Of a stretch of 64,000 nt of DNA, positions 44,809 to 57,787 are shown piece by piece (position 1 is the first letter of the stretch; the number at the start of each line of letters is the position of its first letter). The notes beneath the pieces were generated by a model, which did no database searches, had not been told where the DNA came from, and saw nothing but the letters and a program-made list of their open reading frames with translations. This DNA comes from Chamaecyparis obtusa (Eukaryota > Streptophyta > Pinopsida > Cupressales > Cupressaceae), in the NCBI GenBank assembly GCA_027943335.1, contig BSBK01009267.1, positions 310,001-374,000 on the forward strand. Direction: 5' to 3'. Position numbers and translations under genes: made by a program.

Positions 44809-45333
44809 GGACTAGACTAGAGGTCCATCCCCTATCTATCGGTCACTAAGGTGATCAGGAGGTTGCATCAACCTATACTTTATTAGAATATTAAATGATG
44901 TTGATGCATGATGTTCACACTTTAGGTTTCTTAAGGTTGTGAAATTTGAAATAAGAAACAAAAAATGAAATTGCATATCAGTACATGAAAGGTACTTCAT
45001 CTAGACCGAACACCAAAGATAAATATTTTGGCTACTAAAGAGCTATTTTTTTCTTTTTGGCATTGTTGTCAAAGGGAGAGAAGAATCAATGAAATATCTA
45101 TCTAAAAGGAAAGAATAAAATAAGGAGAGAATAACACACATAGAAAGAAGATCAATTCTGTAGGGAGAGACTACATGGAGTATTAATGTTGTGTAGTGAT
45201 TAAACATATTAAATATAAAAGCTAGGGAGAGCATACCGAGTTACAACATTTTCTTATGGAGTTGTAGAATAGATGTTTGGTATTCTATGGAATATTTCAT
45301 ATTGTTTTTCCATCAATGCCAAAGTGAGAGATT
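44809..45333 (+). other. 3' untranslated region and polypurine tract of element H
   Basis: The first 130 bp replace the RNase H end and are not recognisable. Further on are GTTGTCAAAGGGAGAG (45065) and AATGCCAAAGTGAGAGATT (45315-45333), the decayed polypurine tract before the LTR. No coding signal. Confidence 0.55.
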
Positions 45334-46058
45334 TATAACCTACAACTGATTGAATGTCATGAAGGAAATTTTGACAATGGAATGTGTTGGTTCCCCTTCT
45401 CTTTCTACTTGCAGGTTTACACTATGATTGAAAACTTAATGTCACTGACTCTATCACCACTCCAAAGTCTGCAAGGAAAAGGGCCAATTAACAAGGATCA
45501 AAGAGATCCTCCTACACTTTGAGAAAAAATGCTTAGGTGGGTATACCCTTGATTCACTTCTTGAAAGGAATCACTAAATATTATACATTTATACCCTTTA
45601 CTAACTAATTTAAAGATTTATCATTTATATGTGTATAATTGATGATGATGGACTGCTTCTAGAGAATGGATCAGTACCTTAACCCAGGGCATAGAGTCAT
45701 TTAATAACATATATCAACTGAAAACCCTAACTCAAACACACTTGAACTCAAAATAAGTTCTTTTCCTATTACCCCTCTCACTCCCAAACCTGATCATCAA
45801 ATTCCTATCCAACCAAGAACTCACTGAAACTACCTTAAAGACTTTAATCCTAACTTTGTTAGGAACTCAAAGATAATTCCACAATACTCTTTGTTTACCA
45901 TATGCTAACTCACTTTGTGACATTAACATATATGAACTCATGATCAAAACAAGAAGACAAACATAAATCTCAGATTGGAATTCAAATGTATTCTCATTAA
46001 GATTTGTAGAATCAATACATTATCAAGACAACAAAATGCTAGGAGACAAACCCTAGAT

Positions 46059-46063
46059 CCAAG
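46059..46063. repeat. Target-site duplication of element K, left copy
   Basis: CCAAG, identical to 49029-49033. Confidence 0.88.
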
Positions 46064-49028
46064 TGTTAGCACAAGTAAAATTTCCATGGTTGCAGTATTT
46101 TTCTCCATGCCTCTGCAAGTATTTTTCCTATTTTTGGCTAAAACCCTAGGTAAAGTTTTAAAAATCTAGCCATTGGGAAAGAAAACCCTAAGTGTGCCTT
46201 AGCCCTATTCTAATTTCATTTTACTTTTTCAAGAAACTTAAAATTTCATTAAGACATGTGCTTTATATTTTATCAGCCTGGCAGCCTTTATTTTCCTAAC
46301 TTTCCCAGCGCCCAACTTTAATATTTTCCTAAGTCTGTTAGTGTAATTTTTCCTAAGTCTATCACTTTAATATTTCCTATGTTTTCAGCTTAAGTCTTTT
46401 TCTGGGCCAAGCTCTGATAGCATCTTCATCTAACAGTTGGCTTAAGACCGCAAGGGATGTGTCAGATGCATGAGATTATAAGACAACCATCAATCCTTTT
46501 GTGTGACGTAACCTTTTCTTTCATCGGGTCCACTGCCAAGTGTGTGCAGTTGGCATTTTCTCATTGGTCCACAAGGTGATGTGTTGGAACTTGTCACAAG
46601 GCTTGGTGTCAAATATTTTGATCAATGGTAGGTGTATGATCACATGGAATATTCTTCCCCCATGTGATCTTTCCCTTGCCATCTGATTAGATGCCAATGG
46701 GTAGTGGGTCCATTGCCACGCAAGCACAAATGGCGGTCTCTAGTTGGTCAATGTGGAATATGAGGTGGGGTCATTGTCAAAAAGGCCGCTGACTAGGGTA
46801 GGACCGATAGTTGGCACATGATCTCATGGGTTGTGTCAGAGCTATGAGATTATGCACTCACCATCCAATTAAAGGTTTATATGCGGTGAGTCCTTTGTCA
46901 GTGATGACTGGGAAAAAGAAACAAATCATGTGTTGACATGTGGCGATTTGCAGGCAGGCCTAGGGGTATCAAAGTTTTTTGGCGGCTTAGATAAATTGTT
47001 TAGCAGGAATGATAAATTTTTATGTGTGTTTTCTCATTCATGAAGTATTCTAGCGGAGTTTTAAATCTTTTAGCAATTACATGAATGTCTATTCACTAAA
47101 TATCCAAATAAAGTGGTGAAGTTTTAATTTTCTTAGCAAACATGCAATTGTCTTTGGTCATTGATTCGCCAAATATACATTGCTAAAAAAATGAAGGGTT
47201 AAGAAAAGGATCTAGCAAATGAGTGAATGAAGGTTTTTTGCATTCAGGAAATGTAACCCAGAGTTAACATAAAGACTCAGTGATTCAGTAAAAAGTTTGA
47301 CCTAACCATGGTTCTAAAAAGTATTAAGTGACTTAGATTTTCTTGCAATCGCGTATTCACAAAGTAACATAAAGGTTAAGGTTTACTGAGAACAGTGGGG
47401 CTGTCTAGTGACTCATTGCTGAGGTGTTTTATTGTGATTGGCTGAGCTGGAAAGGGATGCAAACACGTCAGTGGGCCCGAGAGATTCTAAAGGATGCCAA
47501 GATAGAAGATCTAACAGTTGTTTGATGTTCGCATAGAATCTTTTGAGGCTATGCGAACTTACGACAATAGTTCATTTAGAACCTTATGAAGAAGTGGGTC
47601 CAATATGCCGATTCATTACTGACGTGCTTTGTTTTCATTGGTTTGAAAATCTAATGATGTGGAAAGTGATTTTAAAAGGTTTTTGTTGACTACTGTGAGA
47701 TTCTACGAGCCGCCCAATTTTCCGGGAATAAAATGCATCAACGGTCATGTTTTAAATTCCAGCCGGTTACCATTTTTATTTAAATTCAAATATCCTATGG
47801 GGTTTTGCTAGGGTTTTTGAACTAGTGACTCATGAAAAGTGATGTAGTGGCCAGGAATTGAATTCTTCAGTATAGATTACAGTTGGGGAAGGATACAAAA
47901 GGCATAAATTACAGCTAAAATCTAATTTTCTTTACTATGATGCCGAACCAAATGAATATCAGTGTTGAATTATTGTAGAAGGGTATTCATTGCAGTTTGA
48001 CAGTGAGATAATAAAATTAGATTTGTTGAAAAGGAGCTAGGGATAGCATTGAAGACATAAAGCATGATGGCTCATTTACAAAATGTCTAATCTATTTTAG
48101 TAATGTATTAATTATAAACCTTTTGGAGTTGTTGTAAAGGTTTTTTAGGTTAATTTTATTAACCCTAGAATGATTGGTTGCTTGTTGCATCTCTTGGTAT
48201 AAAGGGATTTTCCATGATCATTCTAAGCGATTGGAAGTTCAGGTGTTAAAAAGATAGAATTTCTGAAACCCTAGCTTTTAGTCAAGGATTGTAATTTTTG
48301 ATATCATTTCATCAAACAATGTAATTTTTGATATCATTTTTGATACAAACCTCAGATCTTTGCTCTCTTTTGCTCTATTCTTTGAATCTTTAAATCTTTG
48401 CATAAGGTTTATATGAATGTATTGATGCTTTGAGTTCCAATCTAAGGTTAGATTAAATATTTCTCAAAGTGGAATATGTGTTCTTAGAGTTTATTTGGAG
48501 GATTCTCATAAGAAGGAAAGATTTGGGATATTTGTGTTTATGTCTAAAGACCAATTTTAGACACCATTGTATTCATCCTTTTCTTTGATATTTTTCCCCA
48601 TAGATAAGGTAATGGTCTATATTCTCCTATCTTTGTGTTGAGAAGAGTGATTCAAACCTTATAATCCCAAATTATTCAAATTACTACCAATCTTTTACTT
48701 TCATTTACATTTATGTATTGTCCTACCTAGTGATGGAGGATCAATGAACAATAGGTTCTTGTTTAGTATTCTCTTACTGTAATCATCTATTGAAAGATCT
48801 ACTAAATAAATAAGGGGTAGAGTTAGAACTATTAGTCTGAGTTAATACTATTGGATTAGGTGCACCCACCTTGGTTTTGCAGAGCTAGAAGTAGAAGAGA
48901 TTAGTCTTATCCCTATAGTTTGTCCAATTGCTCATAGATAGCTCACATTTGGAACTAGCCAATCCTTAATATCCATCATGGGCATATTGGTATCTCATGG
49001 AGTGTAAAATCCTATCCAGGAACCAACA
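46064..49028 (+). mobile_element. Element K: solo LTR in + orientation inside J
   Basis: 2965 bp from TGTTAGCACAAG to CCAGGAACCAACA, flanked by perfect CCAAG duplications. The start matches the 5' end of J read on - (TGTTAGCACCTAC) and the end matches the 3' end of J (GGAACCAACA). It carries hairpin modules such as 46628-46680 and 46810-46862. The shared GCCTCTGCA block and the leading ATTTTCATGG region also occur in the LTRs of B, so the three belong to one LTR superfamily. Non-coding throughout. Confidence 0.85.
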
Positions 49029-49033
49029 CCAAG
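49029..49033. repeat. Target-site duplication of element K, right copy
   Basis: CCAAG directly after the K end. Confidence 0.88.
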
Positions 49034-52000
49034 CTCTCCTTGTTCAGTCTTTTACATTGACTATCAACATAACATCAACAACCTTTGGGACCAAAAGACT
49101 CGGAACCCCTTTGGATTGAAAGTATTGGAACCACTAAAAAATCAGAAATCTTACAATATATGCCCCTAGTCATCTTGGAATCCCCAAAAATTAGGATGCA
49201 ACAAGCTTCGGATGACTTAGGGTTTCACCCACCAGACCAACTAAGATCAATCAGGAATTTATTTTAGGGGAGAAAAACCAAGCAACCTCAAGAGATCAAA
49301 TCCAAAAATGATCTTCATTATAGGGAAACTCTAAGAAAGTACTGAAAATCATGAAAACACCATAATTATCAATCTGATCACTCCACCTGCAAAAAGCCTC
49401 AAGCAACTGCATACTCACTTTGTCATGGTACAGACATCTACAAATCAATCATCAAGTCTCTGGACCATGCTGCAGCAGTCGACAAAATCATTCCTACCAA
49501 ATCCAACTACTAAAACATTAAAAACTAGTCCTTCCTGTCACTGGAGACCCTTAAAAAAAAAAAATCCTAGAAGAAACGGCTACTTTATGGCGCTGGTAGC
49601 ATATCAATGATCAATATTTAAATCTGGGCTAACTTTGTATCGTGATCATCTAATCTTCTTATTTCCCAAGCTTTCTAACTTAACTCAATAGGAATCCTTG
49701 GTTTACACTTGGCGAATATGCAACAAAGAATTTTTCTATTCACACAATGAAAATCTTAACCCAAGCCTAACTCGGTGAATCAACGAACAAAGGAAGAAAC
49801 TAACCCCGGTCTTTATTCAGCGAACTAGTGACTGAAGGCTTTCTCCAGTTTACTGAATACCTTGGGCTACTGCCAATTTATTTAGAGACTACATGAACAT
49901 AGTTTTCACTAAATCACCAAATGACTTGAAGCAACACCATTTTACTTAGTGAATAAGTGAACAAGAGGAAAATTGTCAGAGCCCACTTATCAGAACTACT
50001 AAACTTTAGACCCACACATGGGCCTGCATTGTGCCATCTGTCAACATATTACATGTTGTATCTACCTAATCACCACTGACATAGGACCCACTTAATAGCT
50101 CTGCATCACTGAGATCAAATTCCAGATTGACGACTAGTCTCATGCCCTCATGAGCTAAAAGATTTATCAGAGTATGCACCCACCATCGATCTCTTCCCTC
50201 TACCGCTTGAAGAATCTGGCCCTACTGATAGTGTATCCGTATCATCACTCTCATCCAATCAAACACAAATGAATTAGCAACACTTTGCACCGAAAGTGAC
50301 TTGGAAAATTGGACCCACCACGATGTCTGCATAAGAACGCTGGAGAATCAGATGGTCGGCGCAAGATCTCATAACTCTGACACAACCCATGAGAACTTAT
50401 GCCAATCGTAGATCTTCTATAGATGTCAGGGCCCTTTGAGACATGTCGGATACTAGGTCCCACTGACAACTGCCAATTCATCAATGCCTCATCCATTAAA
50501 ATTTGAGCATGTTAGCACTATGTGGCATTTTGGACCCACCTTTTGTTGACCTTGATGCACTAGAAGATCGGACGGCTGGCACATGATCTCATAAGCTCCA
50601 AAGATTCCATGCACTTTTATGCTAGCCATTGATCTTGAATCTCCTAACTGAGATACTGGGCCCGCCTGACAACATATCCAGATCACTATTCTTCAACCAA
50701 TAACAAGCCACCACCTTAGCATCTATCTGACAACGGGTCCACATGTATTACCGCTTATGAAGAAGGCCTAGCATTGAGCGATTCAATGACTAAAGGAAAG
50801 ATTAAACTATTCGCGGGGTTGCTTAAAATTAGGATATAACTGTCAGGAAATAAGAGACTACGCGAACACTTAGTGGCATAGTCACCAAATAAAAGATGTA
50901 ACCACCAAAGGACTAAGCGAACCAGCGATCAACAGGGAGGATAAAATGCACACATGCATTAAAAAATAATTTAATGGCCCGAAAAGGTAATGACAAATTA
51001 GAATAGGGCCAAGGCATTTTTAGGGTTTTTCACACCAACGGCTAGAATATGATTTTTTTCTAGGTTTTCAAGCCAAGGACAAGGAAAATAATGCAGAGGC
51101 CAGAGGAAAATAGATAAGGCCATGAAAATTTTTGTAGGTGCTAACAAAATGGATAATTGAAAGACAATGATTAATGATCATCAAGCTACTAAAGTGTATG
51201 TAAGACAATTAATCAGTTAATGTATTGTCATTCATCTCAACTAGTTTTGACTATACTTATGATGATGGTTACAAACATATAAGGAAGGAAAATGGTAAAG
51301 GAATGAGATATCTACATGAAGATGAGATGGATAAGAAAGATATGGATATGGTATACATTGGGTAACTTATTGATGAGTCTGTGGCATTATGTTGATGACT
51401 TGATTGTATTACATGATTCTATTATGTATTAAAGATTGGGATTGAACAAGCTTAAGTGGTCAGTAAATAAAGATTTCAGTATACACTGAGAAAGTGTAGT
51501 GTATACTGAATACAATATTAACCAAGCTAGTTATCACCAACCCATTTTGGTATTGACCAGGTGAAAGAAATAAATGGAGTTTATAAAAACCGATGAAAAA
51601 TGATGTGCTAGAAAATTGTTTATGATTCCTAAGTAGAAGATAATGTTTGTTATGATGATCAAATGAATGAAAAAATTTAAGGAAGATCGGATGAAGGAGA
51701 ATGAAATGTGTTATTGACACAACTCCTGAGGAAGGTTAAAGCAGAAAAATGAATGGTGAAGAGTAATAGGAAAAATCTATGGATGAAAAGAAAATGGTTT
51801 ATGATGTCTATACAAGGAGACACAAGATTCATTATTGATTCTAGGATTCTTGATGTTGCAGAATAATTCACATGAAAAGGATTGCTTTCATGCAACATTG
51901 ATTAAACTGGTTGAAGACAAAAATGAGAAAAATTGTAGACAACACTGAGCATCAGAGAAAGCATATACCGAGTAGAATAGAGTTGGAGGAAACACTAATG

Positions 52001-52630
52001 TTGAATTGATTATTGACCAGAGGTATTTTTGAGCTTAGCATAGATCTGAAATCTACAAATCAAGTTGTATCTGAATCAAATCATCACTTTATCAGATTAA
52101 AGATTCCTACAGATAAATCTCTTAACTGAGTGGGACTTAACAGTCTTTAGTTTTCAATATGGAATTTAATGAATCTTGATTATTTTCTTGTTGACCCCAT
52201 AGTGAATATTTGGTCAAAGGAGAATTGTTAGTGATAAATCCTCTAACTAGGTCACAAATCATAGTGTGTTTTGTAACCTTAATAGGGTTGGCCCCTAACT
52301 GAGCTCACTTTAGAAGAGTAAATTATTTTGGATTACTGGTCCCAGGTGGTTTTTTCCCTAGAAGGGTTTTCACTTTAAAAATTTATGTGTTATATGTGTT
52401 TGGATGTGTTTTGTTAGTTTACTTTACACATTTCTATAACTGGTTAGATTGGTAAACACAATATTTAATTTACTGGTAACTAGTAGATGAAGAGAAAGGC
52501 ACAATTGATATTTTATCGAGTTGATTATTTGATTTGAAATTTTTCTTATATACATCTAGGAATATTTGGGACTGTAGGATAATTGGACTTAACTGATTCA
52601 CCCCCCCCCCCCCCCCTCAATTATCTAACA

Positions 52631-55600
52631 CTATTATGATCTAATTAGACCTATTAGGACCTATGATACATTATATGACCCCTTAAGACCTCATTAGAAC
52701 CACTATGAGCAATATGACCCCTTAAGACCTATTACCACCTAATTAGACCCAATTAGACCTATTAGGACCTAATTAGACCCAATTAGACCTATTAGGATCT
52801 AATTATGCCCAATTAAACCTATTATGACCTAATAAGACCTATTAGGACCTATGATAGGTTATATCACCCCTTAAGATCCCATTAGACCCACTATGAGTAA
52901 GACGACCCCTTAAGACCTGCTAGTACCTAATTAGACCCAATTAGACCTATTAGGACCTAATTAGATCCAATTAAACCTTTTAGGACCTAAATCTATTCAA
53001 TTAAACCTATTATGACCTAATTATACCTATTAAGAGCTATGATAGGTTACATGACCCCTTAAGACTCCATTAGACCCACTATGAGTAATATGACCTCTTA
53101 AGACCTATTAGCACCTAATTAAACCTATTAGGATTTACTTAGAACCAATTAGACCTACTAGGACCTAATTATACCCAATTAAACTTATTATTATGTAAAG
53201 AGTTACACATTTCTAGGGAAGAGCAATGAAATCTTTAAGGGGTAGTCGAGAGAGAAAAGGTTGGGTTGGTGCAACCTCTACTAGGCTACCATTGTCCCCT
53301 ACTATTATATGGGCCAGCAGCTATAGTTCCTAGGGATGGCTGGGGAAGAGGTTGATTCCCTAAGGTGGGAGGAGCAGTTATAGCCTATTTGTTTGTTGGG
53401 CTCAGAAGGGAGTTTCTTTCCCACACTTTCCCAACCTTTCTTATAATTCCAGGGTCCCCCCGTGGTAACCTTACTTGATGAGACCTATTAGGACCTATGA
53501 TAAGTTAAATGACCCCACTAAACCCCACTAAACCCTCTATGAGTAATATGACCCCGTAAGACCTATTAGTGCCTAATTAGACCCAATTAGACCTATTAAG
53601 ACATAATTATATCCAGTTAAATCTATTATGACTTAATTAGATCTATTGAAACCTATGATGGGTTATATGACCCCTTAAGACCCCATTAGACCCACTATGA
53701 GTAATATGACCCCTTAAGACCTATTAGCACATAATTAGACCCAATTAGACATATTAGGACATAATTAGACCCAATTAGACTTATTACGATCTAATTATAC
53801 TCAATTAAACCTATTATGACCTAATTAGACCTATTAGGACCTATGATAGGTTATATGATCCCTTAAGACCACATTAGACCAACTATGAGTAATATGACCC
53901 CTTAAGACCTATTGGCACCTAATTAGACCCAATTAAACCTATAAAGACCTAATTAGACCCAATTAGACCTATTAGGACCTAACTATACCCAATTAAGCCT
54001 ATTATGACCTAATTAGACCTATTAGGACCTATGATAGGTTACATGACCCCTTAAGACCTCATTAGACCCACTTTGAGTAATATGACCCCTTAAGACCTAT
54101 TAGCACCTAACTAAATATATTAGGATTTAATTAGACCCAATTAGACCTATTAGGACCTAATTATACTCAATTAAACCTATTATGACCTAATTATATGTAT
54201 TAGGACCTATGATAAGTTATATGATCCCACTAGACCCCACTAGACCCTCTATGAGTAATATGACCCCTTAAACTCTATTAGTGCCTAATTAGACCTATTA
54301 AGATGTAATTATATCTAATTAAATTTATTATGATGTAATTAGACCTATTATAGACTATATATCCCCTTACAACCCCATTAGACCCACTATGAGTAATATG
54401 ACCCCTTAAGGCATATTGGCACCTAATTAGAACTAATTAGATCTACTAGGAACTAATTAGACCTATTAGGACCTAACTATACCCAATTAAACATATTATG
54501 ACCTAATTAGACCTATTAGCACCTATGATATGTTACATGACTCCTTAAGACCCTATTAGACCCACTATGAGTAATATGACCCTTTAAGACTATTAGTACC
54601 TAAGTAAACATATTAGGATTTAATTAGACCTATTACAACCTAATTAATGATAAGTTATGTGACCCCACTAGACCCTCTATGAGTAATATGACCCCTTAAG
54701 ATCTCTTAGCACCTAATTAGACCCAATTAGACCTATTAAGACATAATTATATCCAATTAAACCTATTATAACTTCATTAGACCTATTAAGACCTATGATA
54801 GGTTATATGACCCCTTAAGACCCCATTAGACCCACTATGAGTAATATGACCCCTTAAGACCTATTAGCACCTAATTAGACCCAATTAGACCTATTAGGAA
54901 ATAATTAGACCTATTAGGATCAAATTATACCCAATTAAACCTATTATGATCTAATTAGAACTATTAGGACCTATGATAGGTTATATGACCCCTTAAGACC
55001 ATCTTAGACCCACTGTGAGTAGTATGACCCCTTAAGAGCTATTAGCACCTAATTAGACTCAATTAGACCTATTAGGACCTAATTAGACCCAATTAATCTT
55101 ATTATGACCTAATTAGACCTATTAGGACCTATGATCTAGGTTATAGGACCCCTTGAGACTCCATTAGACCCGCTGTGAGTAATATGACCCCTTATGACCT
55201 ATTAGCACCTAATTAAACATATTTACATTTAATTAGACCCAAGTAGACCTATTAGGACCTAATTATACCCAATTAAACCTATTATGAACTAATTAGACCT
55301 ATTAGGACCTATGATAAGTTATATGACCCCACTAGACCCTCTATGAGTAATATGGCCCCTTAAGACCTCTTAGTGCCTAATTAGACCCAATTAGACTATA
55401 AAGACATAAATATATCTAGTTAAATATATTATGACTTAATTAGACCTAATAAGACCTATGATAGGTTATATGGCCCCTTAAGACCTCAGTAGACCCACTA
55501 TGAGTAATATGACCGCTTAAGGCATATTAGCACCTAATTAGAACCAATTAGATCTAGTAGGACCTAATTAGACCCAATTAGACCTATTGTGACCTAATTA

Positions 55601-56368
55601 TACCCAATTAAACCTATTATGACATAATTAGACTTGTTAAAGCCTATGATAGGTTATTTGAAACTTTAAGACCCCATTTAGACCCACTATGGGTAATATG
55701 ACCCCTTAAGACCTATTAGCGCCTAATTAGACTGAAATAGACATATAGGATTTAATTAGACCAAATTAGACATACTAGGACTTAATTACACCAAATTAAT
55801 CCTTTTATAAAATAATTAGACCTAGTAGGACCTATGATAGATTTTTTAACCCTTAAGAGACCATTAGGCCCACTTTGAGTAATATGACCCCTTAAGACCT
55901 ATAAGCACCTAATTAGACCCAATTATAACAATTAGGATTTAATTAGACCCAATTAGACCTATTATGACCTAATTACACCCAATTAAACCTATTATGACCT
56001 AATTAGACCTATTAAAACCTATAATGGTTTATATGACCCCTTAAGACCCCATTAGACCCACTATGAGTAATATGAACCCTTAAGACCTATTAGTGCCTTA
56101 TTAGACCCAATTAGATCTTTTAGGACCTAATATACCCAATTAAACCTATTATGATCTAATTAGATGTATTAGGACCTATGGTAGGTTATATGACCCCTCA
56201 AGACCTTATTAGACCCATTATGAGTAATTTGACCCCTTAAGACCTATTAGCACCTAATTAGATACAATTAGACCTATTAGGACCTTATTAGACCTATTAG
56301 GACCTTATTAGACCCAATTATACCTATTATGACTTAATGATACCTATTATGACATATGATATGTTATA
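52631..56368. repeat. Satellite array, 188-bp unit built of 30-bp sub-repeats
   Basis: About 3.7 kb in roughly 20 units. The anchor word CCTATGATA occurs at 52660, 52848, 53036, then 53494, 53652, 53840, 54028, 54206 and on. Regular spacing is 188 bp; one step of 158 bp equals a unit minus one 30-bp sub-repeat. The sub-repeat has the form CCTAATTAGACCCAATTAGA plus CCTATTAGGA. Each unit also has two GACCCCTTAAGACC words about 50 bp apart. The units are diverged, with no coding. The array is bounded by the LTR of H on the left and that of L on the right. Confidence 0.92.
53200..53475. other. Non-satellite insert within the array
   Basis: About 270 bp with higher GC and no satellite words interrupts one unit; anchor spacing 53036 to 53494 is 458 instead of 188. 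It contains a box-B-like GGTTGATTCC (near 53350) and possible weak inverted ends (GTAAAGAGTTAC and GGTAACCTTAC). It might be a SINE or a small DNA transposon, but neither is established. Confidence 0.5.
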
Positions 56369-57424
56369 TGATAGTATTCAGACTCCCTAACTCCAGTCCT
56401 ATCAACCAAGATATCAAGATTTTGTTGCATTTGGTCCAAGCTTAACTCTGCATCTGCAACATGAGTAGTTGACACATGTCTCTCTAATGATGAATGCAAG
56501 AAACTAACCAAATGAGATGGCATGGAATTAGTATTTGTTGGAAAGTTGACGATAATGTTGTATATGACTCTAGATATAGTGTTGTCATTATGGAAACAAA
56601 GTCATATAGTGTTTTGGAGTCAACGCACTTAATTAGAAGATACAAAATTGGCTAAGTACAAAAGACTGGATAGTTAATAGAGCACCAGTAGATCAGATCA
56701 TCAGTACACATGTGTATGACTGAGTTATAGTATGCACCCTTGAAGGTAAGATGGTAAGAGTATATTCATGCTAAGTCTAAGAGTGCATGATCAGAAGATA
56801 CAGTATGAAAAAGATACAGATAGTTGAAGTTACACAGCTAGTGAATGCCAAAATAGAACAAAATATGCAGCCGACTGGTAGTATTTGGTTTAGCGGTTAT
56901 AATACTATTTTGTAAAGGCTATGTGCCCATTTTAATTAATTTATAGACATGTAATCATGTTTGTTTGTAAACACGCTTGAGCCAATTCAATTGGAATCAT
57001 TATATAATTAGTTATAGGCTGACCTAGTTAATTATTTTGATAGCGCATATAAATATGAGACATGCCCTTTGTAATAGGAAAAATGATTGAATAGAGAGTT
57101 GAGATAAGTAGAGTAGAAGTGTGCAAAGAGTTCTTAAGATGTATTAGATATTTTCAAGAGGTTAAGGCATCAATGCATCAAAGAAACTGATCTGACAAGC
57201 AGTGTCACAGTTCCAGTTCATCTAGCAGATATAATGTGTATCTGAGATCAGAAGGTTGTAGCCTTCACCACTTGAGTAGTGAGCTCTAGGATAGTGTGTC
57301 CCCACCCCTAACAAGGTTATTGTAAAAAACTCCTAATAGGGTCTAACCCTTGACAAGGTCACTATACTAAAAGGATTGTAAAGACAACTCCTAACAAGGT
57401 TAAGGATCTTCTAACAAGGATCAT
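56369..57424 (+). repeat. Element L 5' LTR, part 1
   Basis: It starts TGATAGTATTCAG where satellite words stop. It contains a CATATAAATA TATA box (57046-57055) and repeated CTAACAAGGTT words (57300-57420) near the R region. It is interrupted at 57425 by M and continues at 61174. The start is assigned from the TG and the satellite boundary only. Confidence 0.65.
57420..57424. repeat. Target-site duplication of element M, left copy
   Basis: ATCAT, identical to 61169-61173. Confidence 0.9.
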
Positions 57425-57772
57425 TGTTAGAGTAATTATATTTTACACTTATTAATTAGATCACTTTGATTTAATTAATTAAGTTGTCTATTACTCTAGT
57501 TTACTTAATTTGTCTCCTAGGTGTATATAATTAATTTTTTATATTAATTATTATGCGCAACCTAGCTTTTTACCTTTTTTAGCATTTCGTTCACCTTATA
57601 GGTTGAACTTTTGTAATTATTTTTTGACACTTCATAATGGAATACAATTTCTCTCACACCACTGAGATTTTCCAATCTTTTCTTTTTGTGTCTTCTGCTT
57701 CCTTCCAACAATAGGTCATTTGCATGCAGGTGTTCTTGGCGAACTGTGAAGTTGGATTTCTCAACTTCTACA
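57425..57772 (+). repeat. Element M 5' LTR
   Basis: TGTTAGAGTAATTATA ... CAACTTCTACA, with TATATAA at 57524-57530. It differs from the 3' LTR at only a limited number of positions by eye. Confidence 0.92.
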
Positions 57773-57787
57773 TGGTATCAGAGCTCC
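57773..57787 (+). other. Primer-binding site of element M
   Basis: TGGTATCAGAGCTCC directly follows the LTR. The first 12 bases are the standard site for initiator tRNA-Met in copia elements. Confidence 0.9.

Larger units (their letters stand above)
45385..51146 (-). mobile_element. Element J: solo LTR in - orientation, split by K
   Basis: On +, it starts TGTTGGTTCC (the 3' end of the LTR) and ends GGTGCTAACA (the 5' end). Its two pieces, 45385-46063 and 49029-51146, are the inverted counterpart of K. It is flanked by GAATG (45380-45384) and AAATG (51147-51151), a duplication with one mismatch. No internal region exists, so it is a solo LTR of about 2.8 kb. It carries hairpin modules (50356-50408, about 50570-50625). 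The family is related to the LTRs of B. Confidence 0.75.
41269..52630 (+). mobile_element. Element H: Ty1/copia retrotransposon, 5' part outside window
   Basis: On +, H has integrase, reverse transcriptase, RNase H, a 3' untranslated region, a decayed polypurine tract and a 3' LTR that ends CTAACA at 52630 against the satellite. It is interrupted by TIR element I and, in its LTR, by solo LTRs J and K. The left side is cut inside integrase by G. The LTR has the poly-C and GATTCA layout of the other copia LTRs here, and Pol closely resembles that of F. Confidence 0.85.
45334..52630 (+). repeat. Element H 3' LTR, split by J
   Basis: LTR sequence at 45334-45384 continues at 51147-52630. The start is mutated (TATAACC in place of TGTTA-). 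The end is a 16-base poly-C (52601-52616), then TCAATTATCTAACA. It contains CTCTTAACTGAGTGGG-like words (52110) shared with the LTR of A. Removing J leaves about 1.5 kb. Confidence 0.7.

Noticed and set aside
45385..49028. One element bounded by TGTTGGTTCC and GGAACCAACA inverted ends
   Set aside because: The flanks do not match, whereas 46064-49028 has perfect CCAAG duplications and 45385-51146 has GAATG/AAATG. The two inverted ends are the 3' ends of two LTRs of the same family in opposite orientation.
46521..50686. Several 60-85 codon frames inside LTRs J and K
   Set aside because: They lie in LTR sequence and cover the hairpin modules; frames are not shared between J and K.
52631..56368. 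CRISPR-like or gene-coding array
   Set aside because: Sub-repeats are contiguous and diverged with no unique spacers, and no frame runs through it. It is a eukaryotic satellite.
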